The notes: generated by a model from the letters alone, not told the origin. 64,000 nucleotides of DNA from Styela clava (GCF_964204865.1 NC_135251.1:7440001-7504000); one strand, 5' to 3'. Positions 10,801-20,962 are shown, numbered from the stretch's first letter. A program made the numbers and translations.

Positions 10801-13800
10801 TTGTGAAATATTTACTAAAAAATAAAAATATATAATACAGGGTGATCCCCCAAAAAACAGCACTCAGGTCATTGGAAACATATTCTAGAGCAGGGATGTG
10901 TAACCTGCGGCCCGCGAGTCAAATGAGGCCCGCAAGGTGAAATTGTGCGGCCCGTGGAGTAGTGTCAATTTTAAAAAGTGAAACGAGTTTTTAATTTAGT
11001 TTAATCTGGTACGTGTCAGATAATTCCCCATCCCTTTGCGTTGCAAAGCCCATGCCCGAGTCCATTTTATTATCTAGGCCTATGACGTTACAATGCCCTT
11101 ACAGGTAGCTTTTGAGAAGCGAACAACGTATTTCATAAGATCAATGATCAAAATTTATGTGCCTGCAACTACTGAAAGTCGAAAATAATAGTGCGGCCCT
11201 CGGTTCCACCCAGTTATTTTTATCTGGCCCTCGTGTAGTAAAGGTTGCACACCCCTGTTCTAGAGCAATGGTTCTCAAACCTTTTAAGCCGCGTGCGCCC
11301 CCTTATTAGAGTTTGTCATTTCTTGTACCTCAAAAATAACTAGCTCCCTGGAATTTCCTAACGGTGCTCCCGAAGTATGCGAACCAAGATGGCGGACATC
11401 GGAACGTAACAGGTTAGGGTTAGGCGATATTTTTTTTCCAATTTTCCTTATTTTAGTCCTATTATCAGTTCGAAGACTAGCCAAGAGCCTCCCGTAGTAT
11501 TTATACCTAAAATTATGGCCTAACCCTAACCTAGTACACATATTACATTCCGATGTCCGTCATCTTGGTTCGCATACTTCGGGAGCCCCTTCCTAACAAT
11601 AAAGCAATGTAAATATCCAGAATAAGGCAGACAAGATCAAATCTAACAAATATTTTTATTTTTAATTAGCTTACGCCCCTTCAAAAATTTGTCTACGTCC
11701 CTCTAGTGGGATGCGCTTCATCATTTGAGAACCACTGTCCTGGAGAGGACTTCACTTTTGTGATGTCACTTTCACGCATCCTGGATTTCTGGAGCCTTTG
11801 GCACATTCATACACAAACAGAAGTTCAAGTGTTAGATAAATTATTACCATAGAAGTGAGCATATCTTAGTATACACAGAAACCCAATCGATAGCACAAGT
11901 TTATCAAATACAGTTTTATTCAAAAGGCGCGGCTGTGTGGCTCATCGCGCTTTAGGAATATGCTCGCCACTGCACCTCTGATTACCCTGCGTGGGACCAC
12001 AGACTCGATTCCCACGAGGTAATGGTTATGTGCGAGAGGATTGCTGGACCTATACCCCGGGATTAATCCTATCCTATCACAATCATCGATAGCACAAGTT
12101 TATCAAGAACAATTTCATTCAAAAATATACAAACGGTATTAACGGAAAGTCATTCAATATTTTTACAGAAAAAGAATGAGCCACAGAAGACTCCTGACCA
12201 GGATGAGATTCGTTATCTAGTCAGGTGTGTATTGTTTGTTCTCTAAACATTTAGCATTTCTATCACTACTCGTCAAAAAGCAATCATTCCATTTTAAGTT
12301 GAGAATGCGAGACCCTGCTTTGAGCAGATTTATATTGCAAACTGTTTTTGTTATTGTTGGCGAAAAATCATTTTTCTACGCGACTAATTGACCAATGATT
12401 CGATTCCAAATTTCCATTCTTCAAAAATGAAAAAGGGAGCTATAAAGTAGTGGCGGGCAAAGTTTTGATTGAGGCCCGAATAGTTAAATGGAAACCGTTT
12501 CGAGGCCCAACAACTGCCACATTGGTGACAACCTAGCTAGCCTTGGCCAAGATTTTGTTGGATGCCGGTACTATAGTTGTAATGAATGTGACGTCTGATC
12601 GTTTGATATATGAACAAAAAACATTTGGTGCTCCCGAAGTATGCGAACCAAGATGGCGGAAATCGGTACGTAACATGGGTAACAGGTTAGGGTTAGGCGA
12701 TAATTTTTTTCCAATTTTCCTTATTTTAGTCCTATTATCAGTTCGAAGACTAGCCAAGAGCCTCCCGTAGTATTTATAGCTAAAATTATGGCCTAACTCT
12801 AACCTAGTACACATATTACATTCCGATGTCCGCCATCTTGGTTCGCATACTTCGGGAGCCCCAAACATTTGGCATAAAATTCAATGTAATGTTGATTTGT
12901 AGAACTTTTTTGTGTATGGTGAAAAAAATAACTTATTGCAGTTATCCATCTTGCCATTACTATCATAATCTTAATTTTTCGTTTAGAACAAGCAACGTTC
13001 ATCCAACAGCGATCAACATTCTAGATTCGAAGTACATCTGCCTTCCTGTTCCTATGCATGACTCTAGGAAGGCTTCCCCTCACGCTTGTGCAGCTGCGAT
13101 ACGAACTTTATATTACCGGCTTTTACTGCGGAAATTCCGTTTTAAAAATTTTGGGCCTGAGTTTTTATTCATTCAAGAGTATGATAAAGTGGATTTATGT
13201 TACAAAAAATCCCGCACTGTCAGCGTTTTTACTTCTCTTTGTCCGTTATGCGATCAGCACCACTCTTTGGATGAAGTTTGTGTGGCGATATCTAGTGATG
13301 GGATTGAAAAATGCGCTCCTTGCGTTAAAATGATTTTAAAACTTTTACAATTTGAATCGACAAATTCGTTTTTAATTTTTATGGAAAAAAGAAACAATTT
13401 TGAATTTTTTAATGAAGATTTTATGAAAGTTTTTGATATTGTCATGACGATGACTCTTTTTTGGTTTAAAAAGACGACCCCGAACACAACTTTTATATGT
13501 TCGTTACTGTTGACCGTGGTGTGGTCCGTTTCTAAATGTTTGAACAAGAAAGCCAACTATTGCAGTCGTAAAGAGATGACAAAAACAACACAAGCGAGCA
13601 AAATGAACAATGCAATGCAAGTGACTGGTGTCAACACTATTGGCCCAAAGTTAAATGAAGTCGCGCAACCTGAGGTTACCAGCACAAATCAAAAAAGCGG
13701 TGATACACGGGATTCTTACAAACTTAAAAGCCAACCAATCACAGTTCAAGAACAAGTGACATCTTGTGAAACAAATCCAACTGCGGCCGAAAATCAACCA

Positions 13801-14418
13801 TTGGGTCCACCCATGAGAAACTCTCCAATAAGGCCTAAAGAGAAAATAGTCCCACCATTCACTACCATATCTGTATATAAATTTCTTGATCTTATCGGTT
13901 CCGATGTATTGCAAACAGCATCCGGTTCTAGGGAAACTTTACACTCTGAAATGGACATTGATTTACTCCACAGCGCCTCTGAGTGGTTGTGTACTTTAAA
14001 TGCAGCTATTTTGCTTCACCAAGTGGCAGAAAGTCAAAGGTCAAATGTTGCTATGCAGGATTTTTTCATCAGTAATATGTTTCTTCATGACGTCCATACA
14101 AGGCTAAAGAGATTAACTTCAGCTGAAGATATGCAAGGAGATTTAAGGAAGATGAGCAATGCCGTAGCAGGTAATTTACTATTGTGAGGTATTGTGTATG
14201 ATGTGGCCCGGCCTTATATTTGGTGCGAATAACAAAACACATATTCTATAGGGCTGGCAAGAATTTTCTAAATCATCAAACTACAATTCCTGCTTCTTCA
14301 AGAATAAGAGCTTCCATTTGAACAGTTTTTTTCTTTCACAGATTGTCTGGCGACTGTTCCAAGGATGAAAAGTCTGTTCATTGACTTGGCTGACTACTTA
14401 TTGCTCATTGATGGATGA
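4840..14418 (+). CDS. ASTE1: Asteroid homologue, FEN1/PIN-like nuclease family, nine exons
   Basis: Exons read by eye: 4840-4982, 6466-6561, 6866-6987, 7660-7847, 9027-9203, 10574-10798, 12169-12224, 12987-14170, 14342-14418. Every junction is GT..AG and all phases match, giving 755 residues plus a stop. The start MGVRGLMTFVENNQ matches the conserved Asteroid N-terminus (MGIRGLMSFVEDH in human ASTE1). FEN/XPG-type acidic positions are present: D31 (VIDG), D79 (IFDG), D141/D143 (TDAD), D161/D163 (LDSD) and D226 (GNDW). The human orthologue is about 679 aa; the extra length is mainly in the large eighth exon, where a polar linker around residues 530-610 is followed by a C-terminal helical-looking region. 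Human ASTE1 has been reported as a structure-specific DNA endonuclease linked to shieldin-mediated end joining. The exon 2 donor is gtcagt, weaker than the others. All introns except introns 2 and 8 carry recognisable transposons. Confidence 0.92.
5064..5272. mobile_element. Palindromic MITE, long form, in ASTE1 intron 1
   Basis: A decayed copy: GCTCCCCAAGTATGTGAACC on the left mirrors GGTTCACATACTATGGGAG on the right. The right arm keeps CCGCCATCTTGG, while the left motif is mutated to GTGATGGTAG. No clean target duplication remains. Confidence 0.8.
5288..5585 (+). repeat. Dispersed repeat family X (copy 1)
   Basis: It starts ACTTATCGATTTTAATCGGT, runs through a TCTG microsatellite and GATATCTCACGAAAACGAG, and ends ACCGATATTCTCGTTTA. 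The same order of blocks occurs at 55677-56080, and a shorter copy lies at 32773-32985. The ends share ATCGGT/ACCGAT inverted motifs. The class is unknown. Confidence 0.7.
5878..6354 (+). mobile_element. tRNA-derived SINE, partly duplicated, ASTE1 intron 1
   Basis: A ~158-bp block containing GAGTCACAAGTGAATTTCAA and GCAGGTTCGAATCTTGTAGG (B-box-like) occurs twice, at about 5893-6030 and 6051-6200. The second copy continues into the full SINE body (CACGTAACCGCTGGTCGGTT, GCCGTCTTATCAGCTTTC) and ends in an ATCCTATCC tail. Confidence 0.75.
7067..7287. mobile_element. Palindromic MITE, long form, in ASTE1 intron 3
   Basis: Ends are GGGGCTCCTGAAGTATGCG and CGCATACTTCGGGAGCACC mirror. An exact 8-bp target duplication GAATTATT flanks it (7059-7066 and 7288-7295). 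It carries CCAAGATGGCGG and its mirror CCGCCATCTTGG. Confidence 0.93.
7359..7605 (+). mobile_element. hAT-like element, 3'-truncated, ASTE1 intron 3
   Basis: It starts GTGGTTCTCAAACTTTTAAA and shares AAAGTATGTTTTATTCAAA and TTTTTATTTTTAATTAGCTT with the family at 3056-3298. The right terminal repeat is absent. It ends about 55 bases before the exon 4 acceptor. Confidence 0.65.
7848..7996 (-). mobile_element. SINE fragment abutting the ASTE1 exon 4 donor
   Basis: The exon ends GATAAG at 7847. The SINE tail TAGGATAGGATTTACATATT starts at 7849, directly after the G of the donor. The body continues on the minus strand through CCACGGCCTCTCGTCCG and GTTTTCGGAAGCATGAACTT, and then stops. The intron's GTAGGA donor is therefore largely SINE sequence. 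Confidence 0.8.
8519..8636 (-). repeat. Diverged dispersed repeat
   Basis: The minus strand shares GTCAAAAACATC, a GCAAAAGAG-like block and TTTAAAGAGGTCACCACA with plus-strand 21815-21912. Two copies only; class not recognised. Confidence 0.4.
8701..8851. repeat. Tandem duplication, 77-bp unit, two copies
   Basis: The block GTATTCGGGATAGCAAAGTA through GATGTCATCAGTT is repeated head to tail (8701-8777, 8778-8851), with essentially one visible difference before the end. It is young and lies in ASTE1 intron 4. Confidence 0.92.
9330..9813 (-). mobile_element. Probable hAT remnant with unrecognised 108-codon minus frame
   Basis: The right end reads GCGAGCCATGGGTTCCCGAC then CTCTG, so the minus strand begins CAGAGGTCGGGAACCCATGG, a hAT-type terminal repeat. 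Similar AGCCATA words lie near 9343 and 9380. A minus frame at 9789-9463 encodes 108 residues including GIVTKLGDSGTYFVTPQ. I do not recognise it securely. Left boundary and target duplication are not clear. Confidence 0.4.
9987..10293. mobile_element. hAT non-autonomous element (CAGGGTGGTCC family), ASTE1 intron 5
   Basis: The start CAGGGTGGTCCAAGATTGG mirrors the end CTCGACCACCCTG. The 8-mers AGGTAGGG and AGGTAGCT flank it, an imperfect duplication of the nnnTAnnn type. The interior has GCGGGCC and CGAATGCGAC blocks shared with 14721-15073 and 32084-32526. Confidence 0.85.
10891..11257. mobile_element. hAT non-autonomous element (GTTGCACACCCCTG family), ASTE1 intron 6
   Basis: It starts CAGGGATGTGTAACCTGCGG and ends GGTTGCACACCCCTG. 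An exact 8-bp target duplication TTCTAGAG flanks it (10883-10890, 11258-11265). A relative is at 56400-56692. Confidence 0.93.
11266..11737 (+). mobile_element. hAT element inserted next to the previous one, itself split by a MITE
   Basis: It starts CAATGGTTCTCAAACCTTTT immediately after the TTCTAGAG duplication of its neighbour and ends TTTGAGAACCACTG, followed by TCCTGGAG, a 6/8 match to TTCTAGAG. A palindromic MITE interrupts it at 11363-11589. Confidence 0.75.
11363..11589. mobile_element. Palindromic MITE, long form, nested in a hAT element
   Basis: Ends GGTGCTCCCGAAGTATGCG and CGCATACTTCGGGAGCCCC mirror. Exact duplication TTCCTAAC flanks it (11355-11362, 11590-11597). Both AAGATGGCGG-type motifs are nearly intact (the right one reads CCGTCATCTTGG). 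It was inserted after the surrounding hAT copy. Confidence 0.93.
11929..12085 (+). mobile_element. SINE with internal deletion, ASTE1 intron 6
   Basis: The head GCGCGGCTGTGTGGCTCATC through GCACCTCTGATTACCCTGCG is tRNA-like. The body jumps from GAGAGGATTGCTGGAC straight to a tail-like CCCCGGGATTAATCCTATCC, so most of the middle is missing. Confidence 0.8.
12627..12862. mobile_element. Palindromic MITE, long form, ASTE1 intron 7
   Basis: Ends GGTGCTCCCGAAGTATGCG and GCATACTTCGGGAGCCCC mirror. Exact duplication AAACATTT flanks it (12619-12626, 12863-12870). It lies 124 bases upstream of the large exon 8. Frames run through it and join exon 8 without a stop, so a naive ORF wrongly extends exon 8 leftwards. 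Confidence 0.94.
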
Positions 14419-14720
14419 ACCCAATGCAGTTTGGAAAATATGCAGAGCATTCGGATCATATCGAAGGATCTACCTTCTAATTAAAAGTATTATGGCGTCA
14501 TATTTTCAACGAGATTCCACACACCATCGATGTTCCGTCCTAATCACTTTATTTTTTAGAAACGCCGCATAATTTAGATTTTTTTACCCCATAAATATAA
14601 GATTTACATATTCATCCCAGGGGAGACGAGAGCCGACGGCACGGATAAAAATACATCTTGCTCTTGTTGCGTTAAATCTATTGGAGTTTGCCCAGTGCTT
14701 TTATTGCTGTGGAACTAGGC

Positions 14721-15073
14721 CAGGATGGTCCAAACCCAGGCCCGCGGGCCACATGTGGCCCGCCGCTTTATTATCTGTTGCCCGCGTCAATTCGGAGAGT
14801 AATCAAAAAATCGCTATCTAGTCTAAATTGTTATCTGGCTTTCCTTTTTTTCGGTCGGGAATATATGCTAACAATATGGGCATCGTAGAAAACTGAAAAT
14901 CGTATGCGGATTTTATTAGCCTGGGATGGCTATGTCTGATAACTGTGTTTGCACAATAAAAGTGTTTGTTTTGTATTGCACTGTTCACCTATTCTTGGCA
15001 CTATTGTGGCCCGCCGCGAACAATGCAAAAATAATTTTGTGGCCCGCGAAGCCGACAACCTAGGACCACCCTG
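14721..15073. mobile_element. hAT non-autonomous element (CAGGGTGGTCC family)
   Basis: The start CAGGATGGTCCAAACCCAGG mirrors the end CCTAGGACCACCCTG. It is rich in GGCCCGCGGGCC and GGCCCGCGAAG blocks. The flanks AACTAGGC and AGCTAGGA make an imperfect target duplication. Confidence 0.8.
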
Positions 15074-15481
15074 AGCTAGGACATAGACATGTCATTCTCT
15101 TTCTTGCCTTTCCTGCTCAACTTTTGTGCGGCCGGCTAGATGTCTGGCCCACGGACAAAAAATGTTGCACACACCTGGTTTAAGGACAAAAGTGTGTTGA
15201 TACGTTTCTTGTTCAAAACTTACTGGGCAGTAGTACAGATTGAGATTAGGAATAGGGATACAACACTACTCCATAGTCTGCATCTAAGAATTTAAAGGAT
15301 TTATTTCTGCGAAATTAAATCAAGGCGGGATATGGTGTTTTAAGGAAAAAATGTCCTTTTGTATTAGATTTTTTTTCTGCATTCATCATTATATTTTGTA
15401 TAAATATCTGATGTTGTTGAGGTTGTTTCCTGGTATTGGACGTGGACGTAATTATGGAAGGTTTGCTTACGGAATATGCAT

Positions 15482-15692
15482 GAATAGGATAGGATTTACA
15501 TAAATATCCCGCCGATGAGGCGGCTTAACCATATGGCAAACCACGGCCTCTCGTTCAGTTACCATTCCATGTTGGGTATTGGATTAGTTGTTATTTGTTT
15601 TCGGAAGCATGGATTCGATGGTGGAGGAAGCCGTAACCGACCAGCGGTTACGTGAACCACCCCACGGCGGCGAGGAGCAATCCTCTCGCACT
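15482..15692 (-). mobile_element. SINE, 5'-truncated
   Basis: Reading the minus strand, the body runs from GCGAGAGGATTGCTCCTCG through TAACCGCTGGTCGGTTACGG and GGCCGTGGTTTGCCATATGG to the ATCCTATCCTATTC tail. The tRNA-like head is missing. Confidence 0.85.
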
Positions 15693-16064
15693 GAAACTAG
15701 ATTGTCTCTTTATCTGGTTGACTAGAGTAGTTTGTAATCAACTACAAACCTGCCATGGGCAATTGCCCCTTTCTCCTTGATGGAAACCCATGCACCGATT
15801 GCAGTCAGTGACGTATCTAGCAATAGATGGGACGCAAAAAGAGCGAAAAGTTTTGATTGTAAACTGTTTCAATTGAAAATATTTAGAACTTTAATTTTTA
15901 CTTAATAATAACGTACAAGTATCCAAATATTAACAATAGCAAAATTAGCTTTGATAATTGCTTTTTAATGTTTATATAATACATCATGATTCGGTAGCTG
16001 TCAACAATATAATTTGGTTAAGTATATTTAAACAAAGGTGTTTGATATATTGAGAGGCGCAGTT

Positions 16065-16520
16065 CTTACCACTTCATGGCAGCTCCTGCCACGAACGAAC
16101 CGCGGCAGCTCCTGCCACGAACGAACCGCGGCAGCTCTTGCCATGGTTTTATAGCGCTATTCTGTAATCAGTATTACCTGTATATTCACAAACTAATGTA
16201 CCAAATTCTAATTGATCATGCGGAATTATATCTACTTAAACCCTGACCCTAACCCCAAATCCATCAAGACTGTATCCATAAGAAAAACGTTCCAACTTAC
16301 CCAATATTTGTCACCATAAGGGACAGCCCTGTCCTTACGGCCCACCTGCCGCGGTTACGGCAGCAAAATTTTACCTGCCATTGGTTTTCAATTTGCTGCC
16401 GCGGTAACGGCAGCTCGACATTGGTTTGTGGCAGCTAAAAAGTCAGTCGCCATAGGTTTGGCCGTAGCGGCCATGGTATGGAAATACCGCCATGGTTTTG
16501 CGGCAGCTGCAGACGCCATG
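16065..16520. repeat. GC-rich block with repeated CGGCAGCT/GCCATGG words
   Basis: A 29-bp unit (GCAGCTCCTGCCACGAACGAACCGCG without its last bases) occurs nearly three times at 16079-16145. Further copies of GCCGCGGTTACGGCAGC, CCGCGGTAACGGCAGCT and GCCATGG follow up to 16520. The stretch stands out against AT-rich flanks. The class is unknown; it may be a decayed palindromic transposon. Confidence 0.5.
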
Positions 16521-17205
16521 GAATACTTAAAACTGCACTTGTATATTGATGTCAGTTTTTTGCGCATTAATTGCTATCTTTTGTATAAATATTGGTGATT
16601 GATTAAGTTGTACTAATTATAAAAGTGTGCTCATGGAATCTAAAGATTACAAAGTTAATTGAGATTGCTTGTTTCGTCTGATATAGGATCTTAGTATTTA
16701 TCCCGGGGGAGAGAAAAGGTGATAGTTAATATGGCGGTTATGTTATAGGGAGAATAGATGAAGTCTTAGGGATAAAGACTGATCACCCTAGTATTTATTT
16801 AAAAGTTCGATTCCTGCGTTATTAAATTGACACACGTTATGAAATGTGACTCCAATCTGGATTCCTTCAGACGATAATAAGCAAACAATGTTGAATGCTG
16901 AATTGTTGTAGATTATTGAAAAGATGCACGATCTAAAATCAAAATACAGATAAAATTGAAACACACTTAATTAGTAATGCAGTAAAATCTGAAGTGAACC
17001 AAAAAACACGATATTATGCAGTCCTCTCGGCACACCGGAAACGGTACGTCATCAAATTGGTCGTTACGAGGAAGGCAATACATGGAGCGAATGCATCATC
17101 GCTGTTGCGAACATAATGTGGCCTGTTTTGTGAAACGTTACATGCTATTAATATGAAAGGGTTAAATACATTATATTCCATAGTTACACAATGCACATTC
17201 GCTAC

Positions 17206-19329
17206 TAGGCTTGCACGTAATTTACAGATTTACGGAATTACGTAATTATTTGGAGTTACGGAAGGGAAGTTACGAATTACGTAAAGTCGTAATTATTGCA
17301 TTGAAACGAGCTTTCTTCAAAGCAGTCAATTTCGTCGATTGCGAAAATGAAAGCTCAACAAGTAGAAGAAGTTAGAGTTCCGGTATTCGCAGCCGTTTTT
17401 CTCTCTCTTGTTACGTAGGTGAAGGAAGGCATGACGCGTTGCCATTTACTAACCTATTATCAACTTATCTGGCGTGGCCAATGTAAATTATTAACGTAGT
17501 TAATGGGGGAAGAACTGAGTAGGGCCGTTTGACGCCAACACACCTGGTTTTAATGCAACCCGCAACTTAACCGTAGATAAGGGATATAATTGCGTTGAGA
17601 CCGATTGACGCCAACACACCTGGTTTCAACTTCTCTCGCATCTTATCTAGCATGGCCATGGCCAATGTACATAATAACCGTAGATAGGGGGAAGAATTGT
17701 GTTAAGACCGATGGACGCTAACACGCCCGGTTTCAACTTCTTCGGGTGAAATGACTAATGAACGCAGGAGATCAATCTATCAAACATGGTCTATCAAACA
17801 TTTGTATCCATTTTACTTTTATTTATTATTTACTTGTTCCAGTTTTCCGTTACTTATGGTATATATGTTCCGTTTTTATTTTATTCTATTTTATAGTCAC
17901 GCGTTTGAATTGTGGGAATTCCCCACCAAGTGTGGATTAGCAATGCTTAACCATTCTTTATTGTTAATATCAACACTTGATATATGAACATGGAATATCA
18001 TATTGTTTTTGGCTGTTTCATTTCAGAGTTGGGGTATAAACAGAAAAATATCCATAACCTTTCAACACGACTATCTTGTGAAATTTAACGAAGAGCTTTC
18101 GCGACGAATTGGAACCAAATAAGCGAAAAGAGCGATTGATCACTCGCGCCAATACCTCGCCGTGATAATTAATGTCGCGCTTATCAAATAGCAATATGAC
18201 GACAAAAGAGAGATTGCGTAATGAACCAAAACGACGGATTCCTCGCGGACCGTTGAAAATTTAACTGCTATCATATATAATCAAATATGAGCCTGTGTGT
18301 TTATTCTGTGCGAGATCCATTTTCTATTACAAAATCTTGATGTTCTGTTAACGGTTTTATCGTTATATATCAGTCCGGACTTGGCCTTGCTCATGATGAT
18401 TTTCACAATTCCCCTCAATATTTCGGCCATATATGATTAACTGTCTTACCAAATGCGGCAACTTATTTTGATTTATCGTCGACTTGAATACCACCGGAAC
18501 TCGGCCAAACTTTTGTCAATCTTGGCCGATAGGATCGCCGACTTGAGTTAGCAAATAAATGTTGTGAGTGTAAAATAAATGTCACAAAATGCATTGTTTT
18601 GCGATATAACTTTGTATTTTCGGAGAAGGCATGTCATATAAGTTCGGTATTTAAATTATACGCAAATAAATATTATTTGATCTAAATTTATCGCAAATAA
18701 TGTTATAAACATTCAGTCCGCGAAATGATTAAATGTAAAATGAAGCATGGTAATAGGAATATCGTCAATAAGTCGACATCAATAATTATTATTATAAAAT
18801 GCTAACAAGGCAGTAATGTCGGATAATGCAGAAAACGCTGCAAAAACAAGTCTTCGTCGCGAGGAAATCGCAAGTATAATCAAATGAGAAAATACGCTCG
18901 TCGTTGGTTAATAAATTAGAAACCCGTAATTTTTATTCAGTACTCAGGTGGTTTTAAAAAACTATCGTTTCCATAAATATCCGTATACCAGTGTCGGTAA
19001 TGATAAAATAAAATTGATCGCATAAAAATGGGACGGTTAATTTGCGAAGGTGATAAAGAAAAACCAAAGCTAACACAAAAGATAAAAATCAGAATAAAAT
19101 TAATTTGAATTCACTCCTTGATAGTTGTCTTTAACATCTGCCGACGGCGTATAGTACTGCCAAGAATAGGAAAACCCAACTTCAATGTCCCATTCGGAAA
19201 AAAAAGTGGATTCAATTGGTTGTTACGATAGGTTTAAATGCGTGGAAAAATATCGCAATTACGGGGTCATTACGTAATTGATTTTGCCGTAATTACGGAA
19301 TTGATTTTTGTCAATTACGTGCAAGCCTA
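17206..19329. mobile_element. 2.1-kb hAT-type element with internal tandem repeats
   Basis: The terminal inverted repeats TAGGCTTGCACGTAATT and AATTACGTGCAAGCCTA are perfect over 17 bases. An exact 8-bp duplication TTCGCTAC flanks the element (17198-17205, 19330-19337). Subterminal GTAATTACGGAATTAC words are repeated and inverted. About 17515-17745 holds three ~85-bp units around GACGCCAACACACCTGGTTT. Only frames under 80 codons occur, so it appears non-autonomous. It lies about 800 bases upstream of the zinc finger gene. Confidence 0.9.
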
Positions 19330-19337
19330 TTCGCTAC

Positions 19338-19480
19338 AACGTGAACCACCCGACTGCGACGTAAAGTCCAGCAATTCTTTCGCACATAACTATCCACGCA
19401 TGGGATTCGAACCTGCAAACCCACGCAAGGTAATCGGAGGTGGGGTGGCGAGCATATTTCTAACGCGATGTAGTCGAGCG
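19338..19480 (-). mobile_element. SINE head fragment
   Basis: The minus strand carries the tRNA-like region ending in GTTTGCAGGTTCGAATCCCA (B box GGTTCGAATCC), then AGTTATGTGCGAAAGAATTG. Its 3' part stops at the edge of the hAT element at 17206-19329, whose insertion may have separated the two SINE parts. Confidence 0.7.
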
Positions 19481-20047
19481 TTGGAATTAGGATAGGAACG
19501 AATAAGTAGGACAAGATTTTCATATTTTACTATGTGGGAGAGGGAGGAATATGGCAGGAATCTTGCACGTATGCGCAGTGAAAACGGAGATGTGATAGCG
19601 AGTATGTTATTAGAGCATGATGCCCTGATTGCCTAACCGTTCATGCGTGGTATAAAAACTTCACGAAGTTACGCATCCGTTCAAATACTCTCCCCGGGGA
19701 TAAGTCTGCAGATCCCTTTCAATTAGGTGCGTATCGTGTTTTTCTCTTCTGTCGTATGATCTATAACGCCGTATTCATTCTGCAGTAGTGAAGCATGTAT
19801 TTTTGAAATAACTTTGGCCAGATTTGCATTGTTAGGCGTTTTCGGATATAATCTCCGAGGTTACAAACCTACTTACCGGTACCTTTATCAGGCGAAACGT
19901 TACAGATAAGACGAATGCCCGAAGACGAAACTAATTAAGATGCAATCTATCGCTAGACTACAGTCTCGATATGGAAGTCTAGAACTCAGACCGTCAATTA
20001 CGCGAAAAAGTAAACAAACATAGGTGCGTTTTTTAACGACAGTGTCA

Positions 20048-20055
20048 TATATAAG
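20048..20055 (+). promoter_or_regulatory. TATA-like box upstream of zinc finger gene
   Basis: TATATAAG lies 75 bases before the ATG. This is a plausible distance for a short 5' leader, but the call rests on the motif alone. Confidence 0.35.
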
Positions 20056-20122
20056 CAAGGAACGGTTTAAGGAATCAAACAGACTTAATTCAGAAACGAC
20101 AGTAAAAAACTTCTGAAACAAA

Positions 20123-20962
20123 ATGGACAACCAAGACAAAGAATCTGACATCGCCGTTGTATTACGAAATCCCTCGATTAGCTCATTGGAGGCTCACGGA
20201 AGCCTCTACAACGATGCAATGGAAGTAGAAGTGACACCGGTAATAGTTGCCAAGGAGAAGAACCCTAACGAATCTCATAAACGATTCAAATGTTCAATTT
20301 GTGCGAAAGGATTTTCTTCTGATCATCACCTGGATAGACACATGGTTGTCCATACCGACGACAGACCATTTCGATGCACCATCTGTGATAAAGGTTTCAA
20401 GGAAAACAAATCATTATCTCGACATGTTAACCAAACGCATTTGAATATAGGGAGTCAGAAATGTAAAATATGCGACAAATCCTTCGTTTCCACATACAAT
20501 CTAAATTTACACATGAAAAGACATTTGCGAGACCCATCTATGGTATATAAGTGCGAGATTTGCGATGTTGAACTTTTTGGTAAACCAGCGTTTAAAAATC
20601 ATAATGCAATACACGCCAAAGAAAAACCTTTCAAATGTAAAGTCTGCCCTAAGAAGTTTACCCAGCGTGCAGCCGTCTCCAGACATATGAGGCTCCATAC
20701 CGGTGAATTGCCGTACAAATGTACCGTTTGTGAAAAGGGCTTTAATCAGCATTGTAGCCTGATAAGACATACCCGACAACATACTGGAGAAAGGCCGTAC
20801 GTTTGCAAGGTTTGTGGTGCAACGTTCGTACAGAACACCGGGCTTCAACTTCACTCGAGGACACATACTGGTGTGAAACCATATGAATGTGAAGCATGTG
20901 GGAAATCGTTTGCCAGGAAGCAATGCAGAGATTCTCACGCTCGTCTCCATTTGAAATCATAA
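20123..20962 (+). CDS. Eight-finger C2H2 zinc finger protein, single exon
   Basis: A 279-residue open frame with a good start context (AACAAAATGG). Residues 1-55 are polar and hold no known domain such as KRAB, BTB or ZAD. Eight tandem C2H2 fingers fill residues 56-279; the first Cys residues fall near 57, 85, 114, 144, 172, 200, 228 and 256. TGE/TGV-type linkers (HTGELPY, HTGERPY, HTGVKPY) join fingers 5-8. Fingers 1-4 have irregular linkers, and finger 4 has a non-standard core (ELFGKPAF instead of the usual K.F). All zinc ligands are present in each finger, which argues for a functional sequence-specific DNA-binding protein. Finger arrays alone do not identify an orthologue, so I give no symbol. 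No intron is visible and no AATAAA follows closely. Confidence 0.9.
   Translation: MDNQDKESDIAVVLRNPSISSLEAHGSLYNDAMEVEVTPVIVAKEKNPNESHKRFKCSICAKGFSSDHHLDRHMVVHTDDRPFRCTICDKGFKENKSLSRHVNQTHLNIGSQKCKICDKSFVSTYNLNLHMKRHLRDPSMVYKCEICDVELFGKPAFKNHNAIHAKEKPFKCKVCPKKFTQRAAVSRHMRLHTGELPYKCTVCEKGFNQHCSLIRHTRQHTGERPYVCKVCGATFVQNTGLQLHSRTHTGVKPYECEACGKSFARKQCRDSHARLHLKS

Larger units (their letters stand above)
14419..20122. other. Intergenic region ASTE1-zinc finger gene
   Basis: I see no gene here. It contains a SINE tail scrap (14598-14640), a hAT element (14721-15073), a SINE (15482-15692), a GC-rich repetitive block (16065-16520), a 2.1-kb hAT element (17206-19329) and a SINE head (19338-19480). 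The stretch 15700-16060 and the 600 bases before 20123 show nothing recognisable apart from a TATA-like site. Short open frames here have no domain. Confidence 0.6.

Noticed and set aside
12826..12986. In-frame N-terminal extension of the large ASTE1 exon
   Set aside because: The open frame passes leftwards through a palindromic MITE end and intron sequence. The acceptor TTTTTCGTTTAG at 12986 with matching phase to the exon at 12169-12224 gives the conserved protein instead.
13254..13556. Minus frame of 100 codons
   Set aside because: Antisense of ASTE1 exon 8, which has a conserved plus-strand frame.
20507..20950. 147-codon minus frame over the zinc finger gene
   Set aside because: It is the antisense shadow of the repeated finger codons on the plus strand.
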